A stretch of 47,364 bases of DNA from an uncultured Clostridia bacterium (GCA_944387495.1 CALXFD010000014.1:1-47364); one strand, 5' to 3'. Shown: positions 25,973 to 35,164, numbered from the stretch's first letter. Numbers and translations are program-made. The notes: a model not told the origin generated them from the sequence alone.

Positions 25973-26100
25973 TTGTTTTCTCCTTTTATATTTTATATTT
26001 TGTTTTTATATTTTATTATATTTTTTAGATTTTTTCAATAGATTAGCGAAAATATTTTTGCCTAATTTTACATGTTATTTCTTTAATTTCATATAAGCAA

Positions 26101-26142
26101 AAAAATAAGATTTTACAATTTAAATAGTAAAACCTTATTTTT
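26101..26142 (-). terminator. Terminator of the coupling-protein gene
   Basis: AAAAATAAG-A-TTTTAC and GTAAAA-C-CTTATTTTT pair with one mismatch around a 10-nt loop, followed by a T-run on the minus strand. It lies 40 bases after the stop at 26182. Confidence 0.8.
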
Positions 26143-26181
26143 AATTTTATTATGAAAACTATTTTTATATAATCTCACATA

Positions 26182-28219
26182 TTACTCTTCATCTACTGTA
26201 CCAAATAATTCATCAAATTTTGCTTCTAATTCTTTTTGTAAATCATATGTATCGTCATCATCTTCTATCTGTGGCAATATTGGTGCTTCTTCTTTTTCTT
26301 CTTCATCAAATGTTGATAAATCTAATGTATTTGTAGTTTCTTCTTTTTTGTTTACTTCTTTTTCATTATTGCTATTTTCTTCTTTATTTGTTTTTTCTGT
26401 TTCTATATCATCAAATAAATCATCTAATGATTCTACTTTTAAATTTTCGGCCTTTTTTTCTTTATCTTCTTCTGGCACATATGGATTATATGGGTTATAT
26501 TTTCTCCATACTCCTCTGTCTATTTCTGGTATATCATTATGACTTATTGCATATGCTGCTAATTTTTTTGCCATCGGATGTTTAAAGTAATAGAATTTTT
26601 GTGCTTTTACTGGTTTTATACCTTTTTCGTAAATTATACATAAGTCATTATCCATTCTTCTTAATTCATCTGGTGTCATTAATGCTCTTGCCATAACTTG
26701 GTCTGATACACTTTTTCCTGTTTTCCAGTTTTGCCTATCTCTATTTACTGATATACTGTCTCTTTCAATTGTCTTTTCTCCTAAGGCTTTTGAAAAATAT
26801 TCAACTGTTTTATATGAGTTACTTCCCAAGAATACGTGTGTATCACAGTTACCCATTATTGTTTCATATGATTTTTCATATACTGCTTCTAATTGGTCTA
26901 TATTTTGTAATATTACACTAAATGATATTCCTCTACTTCTTGATGTTGATATTTTTTTATCAAAGTCTGGTATTTTACCTATATTTGCAAACTCGTCTAA
27001 TATGAAATATACTGGTTCTTTAAGTCTTCCACCATTTCTATCTGCATAGTCATATAATTGTTGTATCATTTGTGAGAAAAATATTGTTAGTAAAAAGTCA
27101 TATGCTGTATGTGTATCTGATGATATTACATATACTGCTGTTTTTTTACTTCCTATTTCTTCAAAATCTATTGTATCTGTTGATGTTAATTCTGCTATTT
27201 CTTTTGAGTCAAATTTTCCTAATTTTGATTGTAATGAACTTAGGATTGAACCATATGTTTTTTCTGGTGCTATTTCTATTGATTTATAATACATTCTTGC
27301 TGGATGGTCATATGGTAATTGTCCAATTAGTTCTGAAAGTAAGTTACTTCCACCTTTGTTATTTGCTGCTCTTACTAATTCTGCACAACTTGCTAAGTTT
27401 TGTTCTTCATCTGGTCTTGTTGCTATTAAATAATATATTAATGCTTTTAATAACATCTCTGCCATATCATCCCAGTATGGGTCATTACTTCCACCTTCTG
27501 ATTTTTGACCTTTAACTACTGTATTTGCTATTACATCTACATCTAGTTCTGATGATACGTGCATTAATGGGTTATATCCATCACTATTTTGTGGTCTAAC
27601 TAAGTTTAATACTTTTATATCATAACCATGTTCTTTTAAGTATCCTGCTGTTTTATCATATAATTCACCTTTTGGGTCTGTAAATACATATGAACCTAAC
27701 ATTTGATATGCATTTGGTATTGAATATGATGCAGATTTACCAGAACCTGAACCGTCCAACTACCAATACATTGACATTTCCTCTTTTATCTACTGGCAAA
27801 TAATTGTCTTCTGCCAAGATTATTCCTTTATTTTTGCTTAAAATTCTGTATTGCTCTCCTCTTTGGCTCCAATCACTTGAACCATGTTCTATATCTGAAA
27901 ATTCATTTTTAGGTGCTGACCTAAATATTCCTACAAAGAAAAACAATGCATAGAAAATTGATACAACTATTAATGCAGAAAAATAATCTCCAACTGCTCC
28001 TTCTGAAAATACACTTCCAAATGCTGAAAGCGGATTTGTAATAGATTTGCCAAAAGTCATTAAAAATGTTTCTATATCAAAAGTTCCATTTGCACTTGCT
28101 ACAAATTTACTATGTGCAAAAGGCGCAATTAATACTATGGCTATGAAGAGCCATAGTATTGCAAAAATTAAAAAATATTTTCTATTCCTTCTAAATGCTC
28201 CCTCTATTTTATAATTCAT
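26182..28219 (-). CDS. VirD4/TraG-family coupling protein, read through a +1 shift at CGG
   Basis: Coupling proteins are membrane ATPases that bring DNA or protein to a type IV secretion channel. From ATG 28219 (after AGGTGAG) the frame codes 155 residues with two membrane segments (about 16-38 and 80-105), then DNYLPVDKRGNVNVLVVG and CGG at 27752-27754. Without a shift it stops after four more sense codons. Skipping the C gives GSGSGKSASYSIPNA, the rest of Walker A, and 523 residues in all, with FTDPKGELYDKTAGYL, VYFILDEFANIGKIPDF (Walker B) and ISFSVILQNIDQLEAVY. The tail is acidic. The total is about 678 residues, normal for the family. No relaxase or channel genes are visible nearby, so it may be a remnant or act with distant genes. 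Confidence 0.88.
27752..27754 (-). other. CGG +1 frameshift site in the coupling protein (Walker A)
   Basis: The zero frame is GTT GGA CGG TTC AGG TTC TGG TAA. Dropping one C gives GTT GGA GGT TCA GGT TCT GGT AAA TCT, that is V-G-G-S-G-S-G-K-S. As in pcrA, the extra C falls between residues 1 and 2 of the Walker A motif. Confidence 0.85.
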
Positions 28220-28241
28220 AGAACTCACCTACTCTTTTGTA

Positions 28242-28574
28242 TTATATTGTCTTTTCTTCTTCAATAACTGTTGTTTTACCTTGCTCTTTTTGAGCTTTAT
28301 ATGCATTTTTATAGCTTTCTAAATCTTTTGCTTTTACTTCTTTTCCATTTACTATACGTTTTGCTTCTTTAACTTGTCCTTGTGCATTAATGTCTATAAT
28401 ATTTTCATTTTCTTCAACTTTTGCACTCATAAATGAATTTTGAATTGCTTTTTCAAGAGCTCCATTATTTTCGTCAATTAAACCTCTTTCATTTTCTTTT
28501 TGTTTTGCAAACATATAGCAATTAATACTGTAATTATTATTTTTGCTATTTTGCTGTACGTTCGGATTTTCCAT
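28242..28574 (-). CDS. Uncharacterised 110-residue protein upstream of the coupling protein
   Basis: A GGAGGAATT site precedes the ATG. The product is soluble and charged: YSINCYMFAKQKENERGLIDENNGALEKAIQNSF, then IDINAQGQVKEAKRIVNGKEVKA and a Lys/Glu-rich tail. No family is recognised. It ends 22 bases before the coupling-protein start on the same strand, so the two are probably co-expressed. Confidence 0.65.
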   Translation of the reverse strand: MENPNVQQNSKNNNYSINCYMFAKQKENERGLIDENNGALEKAIQNSFMSAKVEENENIIDINAQGQVKEAKRIVNGKEVKAKDLESYKNAYKAQKEQGKTTVIEEEKTI

Positions 28575-28588
28575 TAAAAAATTCCTCC

Positions 28589-29119
28589 TTAATTATCTTT
28601 TTTGTCTCTGACTTCAAAGGCAAAATAAGACTTATATGGTTTTAATTTACATTTTCCTTTAACTTCATTTGTTTTTTCATCATAATATAAAACTGGTTTT
28701 ACTTCTTCTGTTGTTTCTGGGTCTATAATGCATATAGGCCTTTTTAAATTAGGTGTATACCTAAAATCTTTATATTCTGTTTTTTCTTCTGAATATAAAC
28801 TATTAAATTTTAATGGCATTGGTTTTTTACTAATTGATATCTTGTCATCGTCTAAAATTGCCATATTTACTACTACTCTATCTTTTGCAAATGATAATAT
28901 TACTAAATCATCTTGATTGTCTGATGGATTGTCAACATAAAAAGTCTTTTTAGTCATATTTTCCCCTGTTAATTCTTCTGAAAAATCTAATCTTTGCACC
29001 GTATAACTTGGAGAATCTTTTAAAAATTCTTTTTCTGTTTTGTTTATTTGGTATATTACTGTACTCACACCTTTTGGGTCTGTAATACTAAAATGCTTTC
29101 CTTGCCATGTCTCCATCAT
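28589..29119 (-). CDS. Uncharacterised 176-residue protein
   Basis: The product is soluble and beta-rich with many charged residues: WQGKHFSITDPKGVSTVIYQINKTEKEF, VDNPSDNQDDLVILSFAKDRVVVNMAILDDD and YKDFRYTPNLKRPICIIDPETTEEVKPVLYYDEK. GAGGTG precedes the first of two ATG codons. No family is recognised. It is the first gene of the three-gene minus-strand unit ending with the coupling protein and is divergent from the MYG1-family gene. Confidence 0.65.
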   Translation of the reverse strand: MMETWQGKHFSITDPKGVSTVIYQINKTEKEFLKDSPSYTVQRLDFSEELTGENMTKKTFYVDNPSDNQDDLVILSFAKDRVVVNMAILDDDKISISKKPMPLKFNSLYSEEKTEYKDFRYTPNLKRPICIIDPETTEEVKPVLYYDEKTNEVKGKCKLKPYKSYFAFEVRDKKDN

Positions 29120-29398
29120 TTTTATTACACCTCATTTCTATGTTATTTAATCCATAGTTTATCCTTAGTTAAAGATATCACACTATTAATTTTACCCTAT
29201 TTTCTAGGGATTGTCAATACTTTTGAATTATGTATACTAAACATTTTATTCATTTTTGATAATATTTTAATCAAGTATTTGAGAAAAGGTCTCATTCAAA
29301 AGATTCTATACTATTCCATAAATTTTGCTCAATTGACAAAATCTTCATAATATTGTAAAATAAAGGTAATGTTTAATTTTTTATATAAGGGGTGTATT

Positions 29399-30688
29399 TT
29401 GGAATCAAATATAAACAATAAATATAGTTCACAAGAGATAGCACGAATAATTGATAACGGAATTAAAAAAAGTGAGATAAGAAAGTTTTTTATACAGCCA
29501 GGTAATTTGCCATATAATGAAGTAAAAAAAATGCAAGCAGAATTTTGTAGATTTATTGGATTTTGTATTTTATTTAGAAATACTCAAAATGTTGAAAAAT
29601 ATATGCTAATAAAAAACAAAAAAGAGCAAATTGATTATATAAAATTAGAAATTATGAATAGATTAGGAATTCTTCCAAGTGAAGTAGATGAAAGAAAAGA
29701 AGAAGTAAGATTATATGCTTTAAATAATTTTAAAAGGTACGGATTTGTATTTCATGCAGGTAATAGTAATATAATTAAAATGGTGAAGATAATGAAAGTG
29801 TTTAAATATAAAAATATAAAATTAACCAAAAAATATAACAAAGCAAATTTTGTTACTCATTCTGGAACATTTCACGTAGATGATGTAATCTCAACTATAT
29901 TCCTAAGTAAAATTTTCAAAAAAATAAATTTAATTAGAATTCCAAGTATGGATAATAGAAATACAAATAATAAGTTGGTTTTCGATATAGGATTAGGAAA
30001 ATTTGATCATCACCAAAAGAATAGAAATGGCAAAAGAGAAAATGGCATTTACTATTCATCTATTGGTTTGCTATGGAAAAAATATGGTAAAGAATATTTA
30101 AAAAATATAAATGCTAAAAATATAGACAAAGTTTATGAATATATGGATAAAGAATTGATTCAATATATAGATGCAACAGACAATATGCAAATGGAATATT
30201 TAAAAAGTAAAACATCACCTGATTTTGTTAAATTATACAATCCAGAATGGAATGAAAATGTAACAGAAGAAGAAGGGTTTATTCGTGCTTTAAAATCAGC
30301 AGATGAATTTTGGAATATATACATTAAACATGCTATTGCCGAGGTTGAAGCAATTGAAATAATTGTAAAAAGAGCCAATGAAACAAATGAACACTATGTT
30401 ATATTTGATAAAGAATTACCATACAGAAAAGCCATTAACTTGTTAAAAAATAGAAATATTAAATATCTAATATTCAAGTCAAAAAGAAAATGTTATGATA
30501 TTAGAATAATCGACAAAGAAATAGAGTTTAAAAAAGAAATTGTTATAAATGATATTAAACAAGCAAGAATCTTGTCTAATATTAGTGATTTATTGTATGT
30601 GGATACTCTCGGAAAATTATGTTGTACTAAAACATTAAATTCAGCAATTAATCTAGTAAAATATAATGATAAAAAACAAATTGATTAA
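29399..30688 (+). CDS. MYG1/UPF0160-family protein with an extra N-terminal domain
   Basis: MYG1 proteins are DHH-type metal-dependent phosphoesterases (mitochondrial/nuclear 3'-5' RNA exonucleases in eukaryotes). From about residue 148 the product has NFVTHSGTFHVDDVISTIFLSKIF, LVFDIGLGKFDHHQ and IYYSSIGLLWKKYGKEYL, the family's metal-site motifs. I choose TTG 29399 after AAGGGG; an ATG at 29369 is in frame but lacks a site. The first 140 or so residues are not part of normal MYG1 proteins and I do not recognise them. The gene is divergent from the coupling-protein unit and has its own terminator. Confidence 0.8.
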   Translation: MESNINNKYSSQEIARIIDNGIKKSEIRKFFIQPGNLPYNEVKKMQAEFCRFIGFCILFRNTQNVEKYMLIKNKKEQIDYIKLEIMNRLGILPSEVDERKEEVRLYALNNFKRYGFVFHAGNSNIIKMVKIMKVFKYKNIKLTKKYNKANFVTHSGTFHVDDVISTIFLSKIFKKINLIRIPSMDNRNTNNKLVFDIGLGKFDHHQKNRNGKRENGIYYSSIGLLWKKYGKEYLKNINAKNIDKVYEYMDKELIQYIDATDNMQMEYLKSKTSPDFVKLYNPEWNENVTEEEGFIRALKSADEFWNIYIKHAIAEVEAIEIIVKRANETNEHYVIFDKELPYRKAINLLKNRNIKYLIFKSKRKCYDIRIIDKEIEFKKEIVINDIKQARILSNISDLLYVDTLGKLCCTKTLNSAINLVKYNDKKQID

Positions 30689-30700
30689 CGAGGTAATAAA

Positions 30701-30873
30701 ATGGAAATTTAAGAGGGGTAGATAAAGAGCAAAGTTTTAAGTATATTAGAAATGAAAGTGAAGAAGAAAATATAGATTTTTTCATGGAAAAAAATCCTAA
30801 TGAAAATTATGGAGCTAAGCCACCAATATATGGAAAAATAAGGAACAACAAAAATACTGAGTTAGAGTTGTAA
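30701..30873 (+). pseudogene. Short frame-broken coding region after the MYG1-family gene
   Basis: ATG 30701, with GAGG upstream, reads M-E-I then TAA. The next frame is open for over 50 codons, LRGVDKEQSFKYIRNESEEENIDFF, then MEKNPNENYGAKPPIYGK, ending TAA 30873. One added base after codon 2 would join them. It differs from the CGG cases, since a base is missing rather than added. It may be a true pseudogene or not a gene at all. Confidence 0.4.
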
Positions 30874-30929
30874 TTTATATTGATTTAGTTCTTACATTTT
30901 CTGAATATACTTTTGTCAGTAGCTTGAAA

Positions 30930-30959
30930 AATCCTTTTATAATATTATATAAAAGGATT
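30930..30959. terminator. Bidirectional terminator between the MYG1-family and DnaJ-like genes
   Basis: AATCCTTTTATA (30930-30941) pairs with TATAAAAGGATT (30948-30959), with T-runs on the minus-strand side. It can end both converging transcripts. Confidence 0.75.
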
Positions 30960-30972
30960 CTTGTTATTTTTA

Positions 30973-31851
30973 TTATACTTTATTACTATTTCTTGGGTTA
31001 AAATTTGAGACTTCTTTTAATTTTTTATATATTTCCACTTCTTCATCAGATATTTTCTTAGGAACCATTATTTTTACTTCTGCTACTAAATCTCCTTTTG
31101 AGCCATTTCCTATTTTATAACCTTTTCCTGGAATTCTAATTTTTTCTCCACTTTCTATTCCTTGTGGGATATATACTTTTGTTTCATCTTCAATTGAGTC
31201 CACATTTACTCTTGTACCTAATGCTGCTTCCCATGGTGTTATCATTAAATCTGTATATAGGTCATAACCTTTTAATTTGAATTTTTTGTCATCCTGAATA
31301 TTTATTTTAATAAACAAATCTCCATTTTTAGCTCCATTTTTTCCTGGTTTTCCTTGTCCTATTAATCTTATTTTTTCTCCATTTCTAATTCCTTCTGGTA
31401 CAGAAACTGTAAATGTTTTCATATTTCCTTCAACTGTTCTTAATGATAGCTTTTTTTCTAGTCCAAAATAAGCATCATATAAACTAATATTTATTTCTGT
31501 TTCAACATTTTCTCCTTTTACAGGGGCTTCTTTTGTCTTTTCTTTATCTATTTTTTGAGCTACATTTCCAAAAAACATTTTTACTATTGATTCTTTTCCA
31601 TTAGGTTTAAAAGTTCTTTTAGTTAAATTATGAGCATTCCATATTCTGTCATATTTTCTTTTTGCTGATGGTTCTGATAATGTTCGATATGCTTCATTTA
31701 TATCTTTTATTCTCTCTTCTGCTAAATTATCTCCTATATTTACATCTGGATGATATTTCTTTGCTGCTGTTCTATATGCATTTTTTATTTCTTCTAATGA
31801 TACTCTACTTGTTTCTAATCCTAATATTTTGTAATAATCTTTAAACACCAT
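30973..31851 (-). CDS. DnaJ-like co-chaperone of the CbpA type
   Basis: The 292-residue product stimulates Hsp70 (DnaK) ATPase by its J domain: YYKILGLE near the start and the HPD tripeptide in AAKKYHPDVNIGD (about 34-37). The linker is basic, without the DnaJ zinc-binding region. The C-terminal substrate-binding domains follow from about 120: EINISLYDAYFGLEKKLSLRT, FTVSVPEGIRNGEKIRLIGQGKPG and WEAALGTRVNVDSIEDETKVYIPQG. Lack of the zinc domain makes it CbpA-like rather than DnaJ. It lies downstream of ddl on the same strand, with a terminator between. Confidence 0.88.
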   Translation of the reverse strand: MVFKDYYKILGLETSRVSLEEIKNAYRTAAKKYHPDVNIGDNLAEERIKDINEAYRTLSEPSAKRKYDRIWNAHNLTKRTFKPNGKESIVKMFFGNVAQKIDKEKTKEAPVKGENVETEINISLYDAYFGLEKKLSLRTVEGNMKTFTVSVPEGIRNGEKIRLIGQGKPGKNGAKNGDLFIKINIQDDKKFKLKGYDLYTDLMITPWEAALGTRVNVDSIEDETKVYIPQGIESGEKIRIPGKGYKIGNGSKGDLVAEVKIMVPKKISDEEVEIYKKLKEVSNFNPRNSNKV

Positions 31852-31930
31852 TTTGACATCCTCCCCTAACTTAGGTGTTTATATTATATCATATAATTCC
31901 AAAAAATCTAGTATTTAGTTCGAAAAAATG

Positions 31931-31962
31931 AGAAAATAGTTGTTAAATTAACAACTATTTTC
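31931..31962. terminator. Terminator after ddl
   Basis: A nearly perfect palindrome (AGAAAATAGTTGTTAA / TTAACAACTATTTTCT) lies just after the ddl stop codon, with T-rich sequence on the minus-strand side. Confidence 0.7.
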
Positions 31963-31965
31963 TTA

Positions 31966-33015
31966 TTATTCCTCTGCTAATTTTAATAGAGTATCTAAAA
32001 GTTCATCATATTTTATTCCTACACTTTCAAATAATTTAGGATACATACTAATATTTGTGAATCCTGGCATTGTATTTATTTCATTTATATAAATTTTATT
32101 AGTATCTTTTTCTACAAAGAAATCTACCCTTGACAAGCCTCTTCCATCTATTGCTTTAAAAGCTTTTATCGCTTGTTTTCTAATTTCTTCTGCTATTTTT
32201 TCTGGAATATCTGCTGGTATTACTGTTCTTGATTTTGAATTTTTATATTTAGCATCAAAACTATAAAATTCATCTGCTGCTTTTATTTCTCCTACATTTG
32301 ATGCTATTACTTCTTCATTTCCTAATACTGCACATTCTACTTCTTTTCCTTCAATTCCCTCTTCTATTAATACTTTTGTATCAAATTTTGCTGCATATCT
32401 TATATTTTCTGCTAACTGCTCTTCATTTTCTGCCTTTTTTATTCCTACACTTGAACCTGAGTTTGATGGTTTTACAAACATTGGGAATTTTAATTGAGTA
32501 GTTATAGTTTTTACTACTTCTTTCATTTCCATTGTTTTTTCATCAAAGTTTTTATCTACATATACATATTTTTCATTTACTACTTTTAAATATACATATT
32601 TTGCTTGGTTTATATTTGCTCTATCAAATATTATTTTTGTATATGCTTTGTCCATTCCTACACTTGATGCAAGTACTCCACATCCTACATATTTTATATT
32701 TAGTAATTTTAGTAAGCCTTGGATTGTACCATCTTCTCCATATAGTCCATGTAATACTGGAAAAACAATATCTAATTTTTTTAAGTACTCTACTATATTA
32801 TCTATTTTTGTCTTACTTTTTATTTCTCCTCCAAATTCTACTTCATCTTCTTGTTTGCTTTCATACCAAATTCCTTTTTTATCTATATATATTGGTTCAA
32901 TTTTATATGTATTTGTATCTATATTTTTCATCACTGATTTAGCTGATTGTACAGATACTTCGTTTTCTGTTGACATCCCACCAAATATTACACCTACTTT
33001 TTTCTTCTCTTCCAT
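31966..33015 (-). CDS. ddl: D-alanine--D-alanine ligase
   Basis: Ddl joins two D-alanines with ATP for the peptidoglycan pentapeptide. The 349-residue ATP-grasp enzyme has VGVIFGGMSTENEVSVQSAKSV (about 8-29), VFPVLHGLYGEDGTIQGLL (about 94-112), FPMFVKPSNSGSSVGIKKA, and the metal-binding NEINTMPGFTNISMYPKL near the end. The loop residue region DKAYTKIIF fits D-Ala-D-Ala specificity in the usual clostridial form; vancomycin-type depsipeptide ligases differ. It follows murF on the same strand, so the last two cytoplasmic steps of precursor synthesis are together. Confidence 0.95.
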   Translation of the reverse strand: MEEKKKVGVIFGGMSTENEVSVQSAKSVMKNIDTNTYKIEPIYIDKKGIWYESKQEDEVEFGGEIKSKTKIDNIVEYLKKLDIVFPVLHGLYGEDGTIQGLLKLLNIKYVGCGVLASSVGMDKAYTKIIFDRANINQAKYVYLKVVNEKYVYVDKNFDEKTMEMKEVVKTITTQLKFPMFVKPSNSGSSVGIKKAENEEQLAENIRYAAKFDTKVLIEEGIEGKEVECAVLGNEEVIASNVGEIKAADEFYSFDAKYKNSKSRTVIPADIPEKIAEEIRKQAIKAFKAIDGRGLSRVDFFVEKDTNKIYINEINTMPGFTNISMYPKLFESVGIKYDELLDTLLKLAEE

Positions 33016-33058
33016 TTTATATCATTCCTTTCATTAGTTTTTATTAATATATATTCAT

Positions 33059-34462
33059 TTATTTTTCATTTAGAATTGTTTTTATTTGAACCGCTAATTT
33101 ATAAAATTGCATTCCATTTGATGCTTTAAATAATATTACATCTTGTGGCTCTACGATTTTTTCTAATAAATTAAGTATATCTTCCTTATTTTCAAAATAA
33201 TAAATATTTTCTGGCTTCATTCCTTGATTTTTAGCAGTTTCTATTATATTTTTAGAATTTTCACCAGAGCAAATTAATATATCTATATTATTTTTTACAA
33301 CCTCTTCTCCTACTTTTTTATGCAATTCTTCTGAAAATTCACCTAATTCAAACATATCACCTAAAACTGCTATTTTTCTATTTGCTTTTATTTCTGATAT
33401 ATATTTTAATGTCATTTTCATTGATTCATAGCTTGCATTATATGCATCATTTATAACTTTTATTCCATCTTTTAATTCTTCTATATCCATTCTGTTTTTT
33501 GTTAATTCAAATTTTTCTATTCCATCAACTATTTTTTCATTTTCTATTTCTAATGCTTTCCCTACGCAAATTGAACATAAACTATTTAATACAAAATGTT
33601 CTCCACCTACTGGAACTTTAATTTTAAAATCTTTTCCATCTATATTGGTAGAAAACTCACTATATTCTTCATATAGCTTAACATTTTGAGCCATTATATC
33701 ACTTTTGTTTTCTATTCCAAATGTAATTATTTTATATTTATCTTTATTTTCTTCATACCATTTATGTAGTAAATCATTATCATTATTTATAACTACTATT
33801 GGATTTTTAGTTCCTTCTAATATTTCTAATTTTGCTTTCAAAATATTTTCTCTTGAACCTAAATTTCCTATATGTGATGTTCCTATATTTGTTATTACAC
33901 AGATTGTTGGTTTTGCAATATGTGTTAATAAGCTAATTTCTCCAAAATGATTCATTCCCATTTCTAAAACCATTGCATTTTCTTCTTTTAATCTTAAAAC
34001 AGTAAATGGTAAACCTATATTATTGTTATTATTTCCTTCTGTTTTTAAAGTATTGTATTTTTCTTTCACTACATTTGCAACTATATCTTTTGTGCTTGTC
34101 TTTCCTACACTTCCTGTAATTGCAACTACTGGTATATCATATAATTCTCTTTTGAATTTTGCAATTCTATATAAAGTTTCTAAAACATCTTTAACTTCTA
34201 TTATTGTTTTTCCTTCAAATTTAGATAAATCTTCTTTTTCGAAATCAATATCTTGTACAATGACTGCTTTTGCACCCTTTTCTAAGGCTTCTTTCCAGAA
34301 TAAATTTCCATCAAAATTTTGTCCTTTTATTGCTATATATATATCGCCTTCTTTTATTAATCTTGTATCTTTACAAAAATTTTCACATATTAAATTTTCG
34401 TCTCCCATTATTAACTTTGCTTTTGCTAAATTTATAATATCTTTTACTTTTATATTTTTCAT
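33059..34462 (-). CDS. murF: UDP-MurNAc-tripeptide--D-Ala-D-Ala ligase
   Basis: MurF adds D-Ala-D-Ala to UDP-MurNAc-tripeptide using ATP. The 467-residue product has an N-terminal substrate domain, the P-loop VVAITGSVGKTSTKDIVANV (about 112-131), EGNNNNNIGLPFTVLRL, VLEMGMNHFGEI and the C-terminal DAYNASYESMKMTLKY and AVLGDMFELGEFSEE motifs. All are typical of MurF. The gene makes the direct user of the Ddl product, and ddl follows 43 bases downstream. Confidence 0.95.
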   Translation of the reverse strand: MKNIKVKDIINLAKAKLIMGDENLICENFCKDTRLIKEGDIYIAIKGQNFDGNLFWKEALEKGAKAVIVQDIDFEKEDLSKFEGKTIIEVKDVLETLYRIAKFKRELYDIPVVAITGSVGKTSTKDIVANVVKEKYNTLKTEGNNNNNIGLPFTVLRLKEENAMVLEMGMNHFGEISLLTHIAKPTICVITNIGTSHIGNLGSRENILKAKLEILEGTKNPIVVINNDNDLLHKWYEENKDKYKIITFGIENKSDIMAQNVKLYEEYSEFSTNIDGKDFKIKVPVGGEHFVLNSLCSICVGKALEIENEKIVDGIEKFELTKNRMDIEELKDGIKVINDAYNASYESMKMTLKYISEIKANRKIAVLGDMFELGEFSEELHKKVGEEVVKNNIDILICSGENSKNIIETAKNQGMKPENIYYFENKEDILNLLEKIVEPQDVILFKASNGMQFYKLAVQIKTILNEK

Positions 34463-34737
34463 AAAAAAACCTTCCTTTTTTCTAATTATATGTATAACAC
34501 ATTTATTTATTCTCTTTTGCTATCACATTTTGTTATATTATCTAAACTTTTACTTTACTAATTCTCTATGCCTCATATCTATAATTAATTATATATTTAT
34601 AAAAATTTTTGTCCCATATACATATCATTTGCTTTTAGCATTTCTAGTATATCATGTTTATTTTTAAATTTCCACTTATTTATAAAACAAATTTTGTCGT
34701 ATTTGTCATATTATTTTAATATTTTAAACCAATAGAA
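34463..34737. other. Intergenic stretch with no recognised gene
   Basis: This AT-rich stretch upstream of murF has no open frame with a ribosome binding site that I can support. It probably holds the murF-ddl promoter. Confidence 0.4.
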
Positions 34738-34769
34738 AAAAGATTTTAGCCAAAAAACTAAAATCTTTT
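34738..34769 (-). terminator. Terminator of the SASP gene
   Basis: AAAAGATTTTAG and CTAAAATCTTTT pair perfectly around an 8-nt loop, 29 bases after the SASP stop codon. The stem is followed by T on the minus strand. Confidence 0.8.
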
Positions 34770-34797
34770 CACAACCTTTTAAATAAAAACATTGTCA

Positions 34798-34977
34798 CTA
34801 CTTATTTTCAACAGCCCTATTTGCTATTTCTATTGCTTTTGTAACAATATTACCACAATCCTTAGAAGATACATTTCCCCAGCTGCCTCCATCTCTTTTT
34901 ACTTGTTCATATACTCCTAATTCTCTTGCTATTTCTTCTCTTAAATTTTGAGAGATTAATTTACTATTTTTAGACAT
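34798..34977 (-). CDS. Small acid-soluble spore protein, alpha/beta type
   Basis: SASPs coat and protect DNA in the dormant spore. The 59-residue product reads SKNSKLISQNLREEIARELGVYEQ, then DGGSWGNVSSKDCGNIVTKAI, with the family pattern of an E-x-A-x-E-L-G helix, the G-x-(V/L)-(S/T)-S segment, and G-N-I/M-V. The cysteine and the short C-terminus are as in clostridial variants. AAAGGAGG precedes the ATG by 6 bases. It is probably transcribed by SigG in the forespore, which is inference from the family. Confidence 0.82.
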   Translation of the reverse strand: MSKNSKLISQNLREEIARELGVYEQVKRDGGSWGNVSSKDCGNIVTKAIEIANRAVENK

Positions 34978-35164
34978 AAGAGCCTCCTTTTAATCTTTTT
35001 AAACTTATTTCTAAGTTATACTATTATTATTAACTTTTTTATTATTTTTATTATTAAAAATAATTCTTAAAATATTAATATTTTCCAAATTCAACTTAAA
35101 TTTCCACTAAATTATTCTTTTCAAAAGTAATACAAAACATCTTCAATTTTACGACAATTTATGA

